From positions 186,001 to 250,000 of the forward strand of contig JANFAH010000065.1 of NCBI GenBank assembly GCA_024663395.1: a DNA stretch of 64,000 nt. Direction: 5' to 3'. This stretch comes from Pisolithus tinctorius. Taxonomy: Eukaryota > Basidiomycota > Agaricomycetes > Boletales > Pisolithaceae. Position numbers and translations under genes: made by a program. The notes under the pieces were generated by a model. The model saw only the letters and a program-made list of their open reading frames with translations. It searched no databases and was not told the DNA's origin. Below, piece by piece: positions 44,425 through 59,900 of this stretch (positions within the stretch are counted from its first letter, which is position 1; each line of letters begins with the position of its first letter).

Positions 44425-45387
44425 ACGTTGTATCCCACTTGCTCCAGCGCACTCTCTTGCTTCTCCATTGCATGCTCCCCAGCAGGTGCTCGCTCATTGA
44501 TGTTTATATGACATACGGTATGCTGCATGCGATCTTCAAAAATATGGCACTCCATGAATCTATCTAGCATTCCTGCCTGCGCTCACACAACGTCGTTAGA
44601 GTACCCTTCAGTGTGACCTAAAAGCATTATTCTTCATCCGGTTTTTGACGTGTATTTTGCATGAATCAGAGAAAAACCTGATCAGGCATCCGTATAACCT
44701 TTTAGCCGGACTACCGATCAGCTTGTTTCTAATGAGTTCGCGCGGTTCGATAAGGCTTCAAGGACGTGCAGAGCGACCAGTCGGAGAATGCAACGCTTTT
44801 GGGACTCGATCGTTCACAGATCAACTGGCGAATTTGTTGGCGAGTCAGATCTTCAGAGCCGAAGAACAGAGATGATCGGGTGCATCCGTGAGTCGGGTTT
44901 GACTATGTGTTCTGAATCAATGTGCGTGCTATCTGGTCTGAATACAAGACTGATCATTTGATCACGGATTTTCCCGGCCTGACTCGGGAGGCCTGTGAAG
45001 TCCTGAGTCGAATGCAATAGTCAAAGTACACACGAAGGCCGCCTGAGACCGGTCGACGTTACCGAAACAAGTGTCAGATAAGAAATGGCGGTCCGTTATT
45101 ACCACAACGGTGAATGGACCAATACCGTTGTCAGGGGCAAGAGAGGACTCGCCTGGCCTGGCCCTGGGCTTGATTGATTCCGAGCCAGGAGAAACACGAG
45201 TCCTTGACGGTCTGGGTCGACGAGTCTTCCGTATGAGGAGTGCAAACCACGTCGACTGACATACCAGGCAGGATGTCGTCATTGACATCGTCACCCTATG
45301 CGCTCGGTATGCGCAGGTATATATGCTTCTTTCCATACTGTTATCTTGGATTGTTCTCGTTCTCACATCCAGCAATCCGCAGGCAAC
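44425..45387. other. Intergenic region upstream of PDC
   Basis: No convincing gene. A TATA box (GTATATATGC) at about 45316 lies about 70 bp before the PDC start codon. Other open frames here (such as 44962-45438 minus) show no recognisable features. Confidence 0.45.
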
Positions 45388-47945
<2,558 letters not shown>

Positions 47946-48190
47946 GTGTAGTTTGAAAGTTGTAAGCTGTATGTAAGATACATGTCAAGTGCGTCGTAGT
48001 GGTTTTGCTCGTCCCTAGGTTTAGCTGTGTATGGTTGAATCGTGTAGACGACCACGTGATGAACGCGTTCCCTTGAACACGCGTTTCAACTTTAGATAAT
48101 TGAAGCATCGGCTGAGTGTGGCCCTACTATCCTCCACGGGCGATTGCGACGTGGCAAGTACACTACGGTAAAGGTAAACCTCTTGACACC

Positions 48191-50033
48191 ATGAGCAACA
48201 ACATTCCCCGGAGACTGGGGAACTACTGGTTAGATGAACTTCTGGGTTCCGGTTACTCGGGTTAGCAGTCGATTCCTCGACTGTCTACAACATTACTTAT
48301 GGGAGTCGCCTCTAGGCTCCATCTTCCGCGCCTACAACGTTTATACCGGTGATTGCGTCGCGCTGAAGGTCCAAGATGTGAACCACGAATGTCCCACAAA
48401 CCGTTACGAAGAGTACATCTATCCTCTGCTTCAAGGAGCCGAGGGTATGCCTACGCTGTGGGCTTCTGGTGTACAAGGCAAATGGCACTACCTTGTCATT
48501 AGCTTGTTGGGGGCAAGCTTGGAGAATATTTATAGAAAAAGTGGGAAAAGAGCTATGGACCTGCGGAGCGTGTGTTCGATAGCTATACAAGTGGCAAGTA
48601 GTCTTCCTTGTGTGGATCTCGTGACGATGGGCCTGATTTACTGGTGTGGCAGATTACACGTCTTCAGACAATGCACAATCGCGAGGTCCTACACCGCGAT
48701 ATTCAGCTCGGGAATTGTGTTGTGGGCCGCCCCCCTAACGAAACCACGATTTACATGATCGACTTTGGGTTCTCAAAGCGATACATTGATCCTTACAGCC
48801 GTCGACATATTCCGGACTCCAAAGTTAAGAGAGAGTTTCTTGGCAACTACTGGTTTACTTCGGTTGGTGTCCATTGTAAAGGGAAGGGTCAGTATCCTCA
48901 GTTTCATCCAATTTGTCAATCAGGAGTATCCATGATCGCATCTTAGTACCTTCGCGGAGGGACGATCTGGAGGCAGCTGCGCTGATGTTCATACATCTGC
49001 TCACACCGGGGGGACTTCCGTGGACACGGAACGGAGTGCCCAAGACAGAAGAACAGCACCGCCGTATCAAGTGTGCCAAGGAAGCTGCTAGGCCGGAAGA
49101 CCTCTGTCGCGGCATGCCCTCGGAATTCGAGGAGTTTCTGAGATACTGTCGTCGATTGAAGTTTTCTGATCAGCCCGATTATGAGCGGTGGATTGATGAG
49201 TTTCGAGAGCTCGCACGTGAAAATGGGTTCACAGACATTGATAAGTTCATATGGCCACCACCCCCACTTCAGGTATGTCGCTATGCCAGTTCATCAACAG
49301 ATAATCAACCTCATCATGATTTCATCAGACGAAACCCGCTCAGCTGCGCAGTTTAGATCCTCCTCGACCTGCGGTCACTCCATCAGAGATGGAGAACGTC
49401 TTGCATGATCTAGCCAAACTCAAACTTAATAACAGGCCAATCCTCGCAGAGCGCACGAACAATTGCCCACCGCAACTGGATAAGCCGCCCCAAGGTTTCG
49501 AGAAGAAAACGGAGGTTATTGATCTCAGTGGCGATGCGTCAGGCGGCAGTACCGAACCAGGTCCCCCCAAAAAAATGATCCTTCGAACTCCTGTTCGTGT
49601 TAAGAAGGCAACCCGACTCGAAAAGCTGAGGCTTTCTGTACTTGACGCTACCAACAATGTGATGCTGTCCAGCGTCATTGCCGAATTCAGCATATTCCTC
49701 AAGGAGACAGGTTCGAAGACGCTAACACGAGAGGGCTTTGCATTTTTAGACGCATTGTACAAACAGCTCGCCGACCCTTCGGTTTTCGCGCAACCGATGC
49801 GGACTCGCAGCTCTGTTGAAGAAGCCTCGGGAGGAAGTCAGCCTGCCCACGTGAAATTGGGTGTGGTTGCAAGACTCCGCAGGGAAGTAGCAACCGCCCA
49901 AAGTAACCGAATGCTAGCCAAGCTGGTCGCAGACTTTGGAGTGGTGACAAATAAGAGTAGTACACGGACAATAACGAAGGACGGATTTGCTTTTCTCGAC
50001 GGTCTTGCTGCTCGCTTGAAGATGCTGCAGTAG
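48191..50033 (+). CDS. CK1-like kinase with duplicated C-terminal module
   Basis: ATG 48191 (MSNNIPRRLGNYWLDELLG), stop 50031-50033, five exons or more. Kinase motifs: Gly loop LLGSGYSGSIFRA, CVALKVQDV with the ATP Lys, LLGASLENI, catalytic loop LHRDIQLGNCVVG, YMIDFGFSKRY (DFG present), SVGVHCKGKVPSRRDDLEA, and GLPWTRNGVPKT. The loop Lys of typical CK1 (HRDIKPDN) is Gln. This HRDIQ form occurs in basidiomycete CK1-like paralogues, and activity is uncertain. After the kinase domain comes a linker rich in Pro and basic residues, then two similar modules of about 55 residues (from RLEKLRLSVLDATNNVMLSS, and from RLRREVATAQSNRMLAKLV), each ending GFAFLD. They look like an internal duplication. The intron after SIAIQV probably uses a GC donor. 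Confidence 0.85.
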
Positions 50034-50419
50034 ACTTATTCAGTACTTCACTCGGCGCTGCCATCCTACGCCGACTCCAGTCATAGACCGTTTCTATTTA
50101 CACCTGCATCTGATAATCAGTCCTTGATACCTGTACATCGCAATCTTTATCCGCCGTTATCTGGATTGCGCGCTCTGGCGTCCTAGTTGATGCACGGCAG
50201 CCATGATACTGTTACCCTGCAGGTGGGAGCCTCTCTTATACACGAGGTAGCCCCAGATGAAAATTCTCGCCAAGCACGTGTGATTTAATTCGGCCAAGTC
50301 CGCTTCCCCCAATAAAAGGCCTGACATCCTGTGTAAAATACTTAGCTCACGTCTTTTTTTCTTTTCTTTCCCGGTCTAGGAACTGGAGCAAATTCCTTGA
50401 CACGACGACCACGACTATC

Positions 50420-52171
50420 ATGGGTACCCAGCCGACAAGCGGTGTGACGACTGTCAAGCAGAACGAGGTCATTATACCTGATCTCACCATTAAAGACCTA
50501 CTCAGTTCTATTCCGCAAGTGTTTGCTTGATATTCTAAGAGCGGACGGTTCACTAACTTCACTGCCGTTTTCTAGTTCACATTGCTTCAAACGGTCGGCT
50601 CTTCGGTCGTCCACGTACATGTACGTTGACAGTTTCACTTGGCTTCCATTATCTGACGCGCCTTCGGACAGTGCATGGGACTGCTTTGTGATCGGCCTTA
50701 CTTATAAAGCTGCCAACTACCTCGATGCCTTGATTACGCCGGAGTATCTAAGCCTGCCCTACGCCTCCCTTTATCCTGCTATTCGCTTCTCCGTTTGGGC
50801 GTTGTACGGGTTTTGGACGGGTTTGTTCGCAACGGGTATCTGGGTTATTGCGCATGAATGTGGCCACCAGGCGTTCTCCGAGTCCAAGTTTGTTAACAAC
50901 AGCGTTGGATGGGTGCTTCACTCCGCGTACGCGTTTTTCTTTCGTGATCGTCAATCACGTGTTTGACACGAATTCCAGATTGGGTGTTCCATACCATTCT
51001 TGGAGAATCAGTCACGCCAAGCACCACGCCTCAACTGGTCATATGACTCAAGACCAAGTCTTCGTGCCCAAAACGCGTTCACAACTTGGCTTACCCGCCT
51101 TGAACCCGACGAAGGAGGACATATTGGGCTCCAGTGTTAGCGACGAAGTCAAACGTGAGCTCTGGGAGGCCATCGGTGATTCTCCAATTGGTACTTTGCT
51201 TGGCTCCGCTAGTTATCTGGTCAGTTGGCTACCATGACCCCACCATGGAAGTCGTTCGTTCTGACATGCTGTCTTAGCTCGGGGGATGGCCAGCTTACCT
51301 GATCCGTAATGCTTCCGGTCAGAAACGCTATCCCAAGGGTACCAGCCGTGAGTAGCCTATATCCTCGCAGGCTTCGTCCTCTTCTAACCTTGCTTAGACT
51401 TCAACCCGAAGGCGGTTATTTTTGCGCCTCATCAGTACGGTGCGGTTATCTTATCGGACATTGGAGTCTTGCTTTGGCTTGGTGCCGTAGCTGCTGCAAT
51501 CAGCACATACGGCTTCGTAACCGTATTCCGCCTTTATCTCGTCCCTTACCTCTGGTGCGTTTATCATTTCTCCCCTTGCTCCCTGCTGACTACTGGACAA
51601 GGGTCAATCACTGGTTGGTTTTGATCACATTCCTCCAACATACCGACCCCCTTCTTCCCCACTACCGCGCTCCTGAATTCACTTTCGTCCGTGGTGCCCT
51701 TGCTACTTTAGATCGCAACCTCCTTGGTGATTGCGGCTCTATTATGGCCTGGATTGGAGCCCACGCAACTCATGGAATCTCGGAAACCCATGTCTTGCAT
51801 CACGTGTCCAGCAAGATCCCACACTACAATGCGTATGTTCGTTCATGGTAACAGACCACCTAAACGTACTCACTGGTTGGGTCTGTTTTGTAGTTGGGAA
51901 GCTTCTGCTGCGCTCCGCAAGCGCCTGGAACAAGCCGGGCTTGTGCTTCAGGGTGCCCCTGGTGGGTGGAGGGAGGTCTACCGCGTGTTCAAGGAATGCA
52001 AGGTACAGCCTTTTCGTTCTTATGGGGAAGTGGTTCTAACCACTAGCATAGTTCGTGGAGGATGAGGGTAATGTCATCTTTTACAAGAACGCCCACGGAT
52101 TGGCTGCTAGCCGGCCCAAGTTCAATGACGGTAATGCAAGTGATTCTGGTGTTGAAATCGAGAAACTCTAG
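50420..52171 (+). CDS. FAD2: Delta-12 fatty acid desaturase
   Basis: ATG 50420 (MGTQPTSGVTTVKQ), stop 52169-52171, about eight introns. The enzyme is an ER membrane di-iron desaturase that converts oleic to linoleic acid. The three histidine boxes are present: AHECGHQAF, HAKHHASTGHM and HVLHHVSSKIPHY. The block IP|SHCFKRSALRSS is typical of delta-12 enzymes. Hydrophobic stretches (WALYGFWTGLFATGIWV, ILSDIGVLLWLGAVAAA) fit four membrane spans. The last exon gives FVEDEGNVIFYKN and ends DSGVEIEKL. The first intron starts with GCAAGT (50515) rather than GT; the frame requires this. All three boxes are intact and the gene looks functional. Confidence 0.93.
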
Positions 52172-52433
52172 AGGACGTTTCGCATTCTCGTTTTAGCTAT
52201 TGTCCATGTTTCACATACCCGCTTCCTAGAGCGTCACATAAATGATAGAGTGGATGGGGCTCCTACGTATCCTAACCTTAATTATAAGTTTTCATCTCCG
52301 TAGTACTCGGTTCTTCGATTTTCGGAACAACGCTGGACAATGGAATCCCTGGCTGTTCCATGATACCTTCGCTGCTTCCGCTACCACCCTCCTACTTACA
52401 AGCTGGAACGTTGAACCCTAGTGTCTTCTCTAG

Positions 52434-53981
52434 ATGATAACGACAGCGTTGACCGAATTACTTCGCATTCGCATGTGAGTCCGCGGCTTCCACCAGACAC
52501 AGCAAGATTTTAATCTTCGCGTAGCCCGGTTGTTCAAGGTGGAATGCAATGGTGTGCATCTCGCATTTTGATGCCTGAACGAGTTGCTGAGCTGGATGTC
52601 AATAGGGTTGGCAAACCACCACTTGTAGCAGCAGTCTCCAATGCTGGAGGGCTGGGTGCGTTCACCATTGTCGCGCCGTCTAGAGCCAGTTTGAATGAAC
52701 AGTTGGAGAACAGGGATCCTCACCGCCCTCACGCAGCCTACCCCAGAGGCGCTTCGCGTTGCCATTCGCGAAACGAGAGCTGCTACAGACAAGCCGTTCG
52801 GCGTCAATATCACCCTACTGCCCACCATCAATCCTCCGGACTATGAGGGTTATGCCCGCGCTGCTGTAGAGGAAGGCGTTCGAATCTTCGAGACAGCAGG
52901 CAACAATCGTATGCAGTAGTAGAGCCGACGGAACGCAGCACACCACTAACCTTGACACACACAGCCGGCAAACTTATCAAGTACTTCAAATTACATGGGT
53001 GTATAGTCATACACAAGTGTACGAGTATAAGACACGCAAAGGTTCGCAGAATTTAAGCCTCTCGACTTGCATGTTAGAGCTCCCTTCCCTCTCGTTGCCA
53101 GTCCGCAGAACGTATGGGTGTCGACGTGCTCAGTATTGACGGCTTCGAATGTATGTTGTTTCGCCCGTGCATGTGACAAGCTGATTGTGTCCACCAAGGC
53201 GCTGGCTATCCAGGAGAAGATGACATTGGTGGTCTCGTTTTGGTAACTTGGAGCGTCTTCCGAGGTTGTCATCAAAACTTACATACCCTGGTAGCTGGCG
53301 AGGGCAGCTCAAGAACTGAGGATACCATACATTGCCTCCGGTGGAATTGCTAATGGCCGTGGACTAGCTGCTGCCCTTGCGCTCGGTGCTGCTGTACGTT
53401 TTACTCTCAGTACTCGTTGTGTCAGTGACCTTACTCAGGGGACTTGACTTCAGGGTGTGAACATGGGTGAATAACTACAGCCTGACGTTCCAGACCTGAT
53501 CTAATTGATCGTCGTATAATTAGGTACCCGTTTCATGTGCACCATCGAGAGGTATGTCGCTGGTCCTGTGATCCACCCTTGTAGACAATGGAAGTCGACA
53601 TTATTACTTTCCAGTCCAATTCATCAGAACATTAAGGACACGATCGTGAAGGCGACTGAACAAGATACAATACATATATTTCGCACCCTCAAGAACACTG
53701 CTCGTGTTTTCAAGAATGCGATCGCTACGGACGTCGTCGCTATGGAACACAGAGATGGCGGCGCTCAGTTTCCGGAGCTTCGCGATTTGGTGTCTGGTGC
53801 ACGAGGTAAGCTTGTATACGAGAACGGGGACCCGGAGTACGGTATATGGAGTGCTGGTGTTGTGTTGGCCCTCATTAAGGATATACCAAGTTGCGAAGAA
53901 CTACTCAAGGGGATAGAGAAGGAAGCAGAGGACACTATTGCAGAGATGAGCAGAAGGGTACGACCGAAAGCCAAGCTATAG
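52434..53981 (+). CDS. Nitronate monooxygenase, tandem copy 1 (conserved His changed)
   Basis: ATG 52434 (MITTALTELLRIR), stop before 53982, about ten introns. FMN-dependent nitronate monooxygenase (old name 2-nitropropane dioxygenase), which oxidises nitronates such as propionate 3-nitronate. Spliced blocks: PVVQGGMQWVG, LVAAVSNAGGLGILTALT, FGVNITLLPTINPPDY, IFETAGNNPGKLIKYFK, VIHKCTSIRHAK, GVDVLSIDGFECAG, YIASGGIANGRGLAAALALGA, GVNMGTRFM. In the motif after GFE it reads CAGYPGEDDI where copy 2 and relatives have CAGHPGE. This His is the presumed active-site base, so copy 1 may have altered activity. The C-terminal part ends RRVRPKAKL. The gene and its flanks (about 52,365-54,120) are duplicated at 55,230-56,990. 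Confidence 0.88.
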
Positions 53982-55296
53982 AGGTATGATACCAAATATT
54001 CTCGTTACCATCTAGTACTACCCCATGTCATACAGAGCCTGCTTCTTCTTTCTGTCATGCCCCGCTATAAATTTACCTCTGCGCGGAGTCGTAGACCTAC
54101 TCAGCTGCTTGTATTGTTGCTGTTGAACTTCGATACATCCGAACTGGGATGAACTGCACTCCGTTCGCCTCCGAGGTCTGTCCGAAGTGTGTGCGATAGC
54201 CTACTCCTGGCTAGTATATGTCTCCTGTGTATAGAAGAACAAATATGCATTCACAGTTATAACTTAAGAGCCTTGACCTAGGCAAAATTTTGGGTGCTTG
54301 CCATCGATCCCAACAACAATTCAATGCATAGACTAATATTATATCCTCAGTTGTGAGACCTTGCAGGTTTCCGCGAGCAAGGAGACCTGCACTGAGCGCA
54401 GCACTGGCTCCGGACACACTTGAAGCATTACAAGAACTCAAATTTGCCTACAAGCAAGACCGACTGACGTTCACGACTGATCCCATTTCTAATGAGTGAG
54501 ATTCTACCATATCTAATGCAGTCACTGCCTGGGCTGTTGGTAAGTTGATAGCAACTAGTGCTTTGGACGAACTTCAGCAGCTTTTTGCAAACAAGCAGGT
54601 CAGGTATTGACTCAAGTAATCTACAACAATACATACCAGTGTCTAGATAGCAATTTGCCTGTAATCTTTGGCTTAATGAACCAGGCATATGTGTATATGT
54701 AGTACCAGACACTCGCGACTCGGACATAGTTGCCACCCGAAGTGAGTTGAACCGGACCGTCGGCTAATCTGCCTCAATTCAGTTTAGTTCACCTCACGGC
54801 AACTCCATCAACCCGTTTTCACATGACTAACTGGCATTATTTGACTCACTTCACTCAGCTCTACAACTAAACTGAACGGATCTGGTCTATCGTCCTGCAG
54901 TTAGCTGTAAGGTATCAGCGGGTAGCTGAGAGTTCTCGTCTTTCTATCAGTCTTGTGCCGATTGCGAAATAACAAATAAATTAGAGAGTATCTGAGTATT
55001 ACTGAATGTCTTTGCAACTTCAGTTAAATGATAGTACAAACTGCATGCCGTAGTGCCTGGCCACAATCCGTCATTGCATCTGACACGTAGCACCCATCAA
55101 CGTTATCTAGCATGTGTCTACGGGGTAACTTGAAAGGCCGTGTACGATTGCGACTGCAGCCCTGAACCTCTCTAACGGAAATCACATGGGTCAATTCTTC
55201 GATTGAACAATCCCAAAGTCCCTAACTGATCCGTGACAGCCTCCGCTACCGACCTCCCACTTACAAGCTTGAACGTTGAACCCTAGTCTTGATCAG
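53982..55296. other. Spacer between the two NMO copies
   Basis: The first about 140 bp and last about 65 bp belong to the duplicated units. Between them no gene is recognised. A 12-bp perfect inverted repeat (TTCAGTTTAGTT 54778-54789 and its complement 54865-54876) is present. Confidence 0.45.
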
Positions 55297-56839
55297 ATGA
55301 TAACGACAGCGTTGACCGAACTACTTGGTATTCGCATGTAAGTCCGCGGCTTCCACCAAACACAACGAGATTTTTAATCTTCGCGTAGCCCGGTTGTTCA
55401 GGGTGGAATGCAATGGTGTGCATCTCGCATTTTGATGCCTGAACGAGTTGCTGAGCTGGATGTCAATAGGGTTGGCAAACCACCACTTGTAGCAGCAGTC
55501 TCCAATGCTGGAGGGCTGGGTGCGTTCACCATTGTCGCGTCGTCTAGAGCCGGTTTGAATGAACAGTTGGGGAACAGGGATCCTCACCGCTCTCACGCAG
55601 CCTACCCCGGAGGCGCTTCGCGTTGCCATCCGCGAAACGAGAGCTGCTACAGACAAGCCGTTCGGCGTTAATATCACCCTGCTGCCCACCATCAATCCTC
55701 CGGATTATGAGGGCTATGCCCGCGCTGCTGTAGAGGAAGGTGTTCGAATCTTCGAGACAGCAGGCAACAATCGTATGCAGTAGCAGAGCCAACGGAACAC
55801 AGCGCGTCACTAACCTTGACACACAGCCGGCAAACTTATCAAGTACTTCAAATTACATGGGTGTATAGTCATACACAAGTGTACGAGTATCAGACACGCA
55901 AAGGTTCGCAGAATTTAAGCCTCTCGACTTGCATGTTAGAGCTCCGTTTCCTCTCGTTGCCAGTCCGCAGAACGTATGGGTGTCGACGTGCTCAGTATTG
56001 ACGGCTTCGAATGTATGTTGTTTTTGCCCGTGCATATGACAAGCTGATTGTGTCCGTCAAGGTGCTGGCCATCCAGGAGAAGAGGACATTGGTGGTCTCG
56101 TTTTGGTAACTTGGAGCGTCTTCCGAGGTTGTCATCAAAACTTACGTACCCTGGCAGCTAGCGAGGGCATCTCAAGAACTGAAGATACCATACATTGCCT
56201 CCGGTGGAATTGCTAATGGCCGTGGACTAGCTGCTGCCCTTGCGCTCGGTGCTGCTGTACGTTTTACTCTCAGTACTCGTTGTGTCAGTGACCTTACTCA
56301 GGGGCCTTGACTTCAGGGGGTGAACATGGGTAAACAGCTACAGCCTGACTTTCCTGATCTGATCTAATTAACTGTCATATAATTAGGTACCCGTTTCATG
56401 TGCACCATCGAGAGGTAGGTCTCTAGACCTGTGATCCACCCTACAACTGAAGTCGACATTATCACTTTCCAGTCCAATTCATCAGAACATTAAGGACACG
56501 ATCGTGAAGGCGACTGAACAGGACACGATACATATCTTCCGCACCCTCAAGAACACTGCTCGTGTTTTCAAGAATACGGTCGCTACGGAGGTCGTCACTT
56601 TGGAACGCAGACCTGGCGGCGCTCAGTTCTCGGAGCTTCGCGATTTGGTGTCTGGTGCACGAGGTAAACTTGTATACGAGAACGGGGACCCGGAGTACGG
56701 TATATGGAGCGCTGGTGTTGTGTTGGGCCTTATTAAGGATATACCAAGTTGCGAAGAACTACTCAAGGGGATAGAGAAGGAGGCAGAGGGTACTATTACA
56801 GAGATGAGCAGAAGGGTACGACCGAAATCCAAGCTATAG
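55297..56839 (+). CDS. Nitronate monooxygenase, tandem copy 2
   Basis: Same exon-intron structure as copy 1, starting MITTALTELLGIR at 55297 and ending RRVRPKSKL with stop at 56837-56839. Introns sit at the same places and are also similar, so the duplication is recent. The core motifs match copy 1, but the active-site motif is the expected CAGHPGEEDIGGLVL, with the conserved His kept (about 56068). The FMN-binding parts ASGGIANGRG and GVNMGTRFM are intact. Upstream sequences just before both ATGs are similar (CTTACAAGCTTGAACGTTGAACCCTAG), which suggests shared promoter elements. This is the more probable active enzyme. Both copies are on the plus strand, and neither contains an obvious premature stop. 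Confidence 0.9.
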
Positions 56840-56989
56840 AAGTATGATACCAAATATTCTTGTTACCGCCAGGTACTGTCCCATGACATACAGGGCCCCT
56901 TTCGCTTCGTCATGCCCACTATTCTCAGCTATAAATTTACCTCTGCGCAGAGTCGTAGTTCTAGTCAGCTGCTTGACATTGTTGCCGGG

Positions 56990-59900
56990 GCTTCTGATCC
57001 CCGGGTTACTACCGCCGAGTGTTACACGACGACAATCACTGTCCCCACGGCAAGGTAGTCAATATTGAAACTAGCGACGATGTCGCTCATGCAGTGGGTT
57101 GCCTGTTCAAATGAGCCAATCTCGTCTGTTCTCTCCCTCTATTGCTCAATACGCAGTTGCCGTTCTCAGTGTAGTTGGTGTGCTCCGGCAACCTCGCCAC
57201 TTCATTTCAGCTTGTAAGTATGACATTCGTGATGCACCAGTCGAGAGCTGAGGCCTGAAGAATGTACCCAGACTCACTGTAGACGTTAGCCATGTCAGGA
57301 CGCTGTTCAGGGTAAATGTGCTCTGCACTCGACAGTGTGGACTATACCGGTGTGTCTGAATCAACACGGGTACGCACGATGGTGGGAGTATCTCTCTCGT
57401 TCTACGGTGAACAGGGCAAGTAAGATACCGCCAGGTTGGCTACGTAGTACGAGAAGGTATCCAGGCTATGTTGACTCCTTTCTAACCCCCTTCAAACATG
57501 GCCTACCTCTTCAATGTAAGTTCACGCCCATATTCCTCGATACTGACATGTTCTCAATGCTATGACGCGCGTCGCGTGCGTATACGTATACCCACGTATG
57601 GTTGTACCCAAGAACACCTCCGTACCTTTTTGGCAGTGGCCCATAGGTTTCGGCTTTCGATAGTCAAACATACATCGATCGTGCCTTGCATCAAAGCAGG
57701 ATAAAGCATTGCAGTGTGTAGTTTATCGCAATCACCAGTAAGCCCGCAATGTGTCAAACGTAGTCAGCTGATGGACTTGGTTTCACCTGTCGAAGCTCCC
57801 TTATCCCCACCATGCGTGCGAATGGCCACCAACTGTACGACCACTTCATACATTTTGGTCCCTCCAAACATCGAAACTGGACATTTTGGAGTGTTAGTGT
57901 GGTGTGTGTATTGTCATGCATACCACCCAGAGAGGTACTCGGCCACAACCTTCGAGTTCACTGACAGTCTAAACGTTGACCGGTCAACATGATATACGTC
58001 CATCCATCGCCGATCACAACGTATTATTACCAAAGCGACAACAACAGCGACCACTACATACTTACATACCTCAATCTTTGCACGGACAGCATCAGCACTG
58101 TGAAATGAATATCGTGTTACGGCACGGCATATCGACTAACCCGAGTAGTATCCAGCGGTTTACTGCTTGCCGGCTAATCACGTTTTCACCATGCTAGTAT
58201 CGATTCCGCAACGAAACCCGCTCATTTGGCTTGACCAACCGTCAATGACTCCGATGCGACGTGCAAGTCGATCTTCAAGTTGTTAACGCGGTGACACATT
58301 GGCGTCAGTGGTGACAAGCGTGTGATTTCGTACAGATCGAAACCCTATCGATGGGTGACGTTGTCCTTAGCTTGCCGCTGCGGCTCAGCTTCTGATGGAA
58401 CACGTGAAGGGCCGTTTATCAGGACTATGGCCTGTGGCGTTACACTCCCCCTACTGTTTGACTGCTTGGAGCCTGCTGACCAGGTTAACCCACATAGATT
58501 CTCAGTCCTCGGCTGAAGGTGCCCAAGAACTTCCATCTTCTTGATTATATTGTCCCACCACGGCTGGTTCGTCCATTGCACCTACGCGCCACCTCCGAAA
58601 CAGCAGTAGTCTGTGACTTGCCGCTCATAACATCTTCAGTTTTGGACTTCTCCATTTCTATTCCCCAAAAGATGACGACCATGACGGCGGCAGATTTCCT
58701 CCAATTTGCATATATCATTCGGCTAACTCGAACGTGTCAATGTGGGTGACAATGGCTGTTGCGTGTCATTCTGCTGAACACAATACACGCCAGTGGTTCC
58801 GTCTGCACTTATGGTGTACGACTACTGTAAGCATCGACTGTCGGAACACGGTTAAGACTCATCACTCACGGAACATGCAGTGATTAGTATTGACCGAGAG
58901 GTACATTTTCCGTGTAGTATAATTTTGCCTACCACCCTTGATTAACGATTAACGCTTCCAAGGTTCAATATATATGGGTAAGGATTTTCCTGTGGAGATG
59001 AACGTATCCTGAATATGATGGCTTTTCACAGAAACGACCCAGAACGACCACAACGATTCTGTATCTCATCGTAAGCGCTCGTTATATGTTCTGTCAGTGT
59101 GGGTTCTTCTCAAGCGGTCGCACTAGGTGCGATACTTCGGCACTATATATGGTCTGTAAGTCTTATTTCAAATGCTCATGCCATGAGCTTTTGAATCCGA
59201 ATCTGCACCGTAGGATTAATACCATCGGTCGGTCAAGTGCTGGAATATCGGCTCAAATTCAACGAACTCACCTGGTGTTTGTTTAGTCTTCTTATCCGAC
59301 GTTTCTAGCAAGGTGAGAACCACCTGAAACGCGAGGGACCTTTCTAAGTGATTGCAATAGTTGTAAGTGACAGTGAGGAGCTCCGATCTTCACTAACACA
59401 TCGTTGCACACATATACGTGCCGTAGCTGTGAGCTGCGTTACTCTAGCGATTGTATTGGGACTTTCTGACGTACCCACAGGTAGTATTTTCTTGGCTATC
59501 CAAGGCTGGCCCTCTTGCTGCGTACTGTGGCTGGTACAGAGTGAGACTCTCGTATTAACGACTAAGAACATTGCATTTGCTCATGTTACCCTCAAGTCAT
59601 TCTACAACTGCGTCTCTACGTGTTGTACGACCGCTCGCGAAGGGTCTCATTACTCGTGGGCTCCGCATTTGTAGCAGAGATCCTGGCTGTGTCCGCGATT
59701 CTCGTCACCGCAAATCTCACATCAGGAAGTTAGTGTCCTGCCTTTCACTGCATATACTGACGCTTGAAATCACGAGTAAGCCACCATCGAACTCATACCT
59801 GGATTGAAGTTCTGTACCAATACAGGCGTATCAAACAATTTTTACGTCTTCTGGCTACCGATACTGAGTTTCGAGTGCATATTGTGTGCACTTGCCGCTT

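Noticed and set aside
59348..59674. 108-codon plus frame in the gene-free stretch
   Set aside because: Composition is random-like, with no domain and no exon partners.
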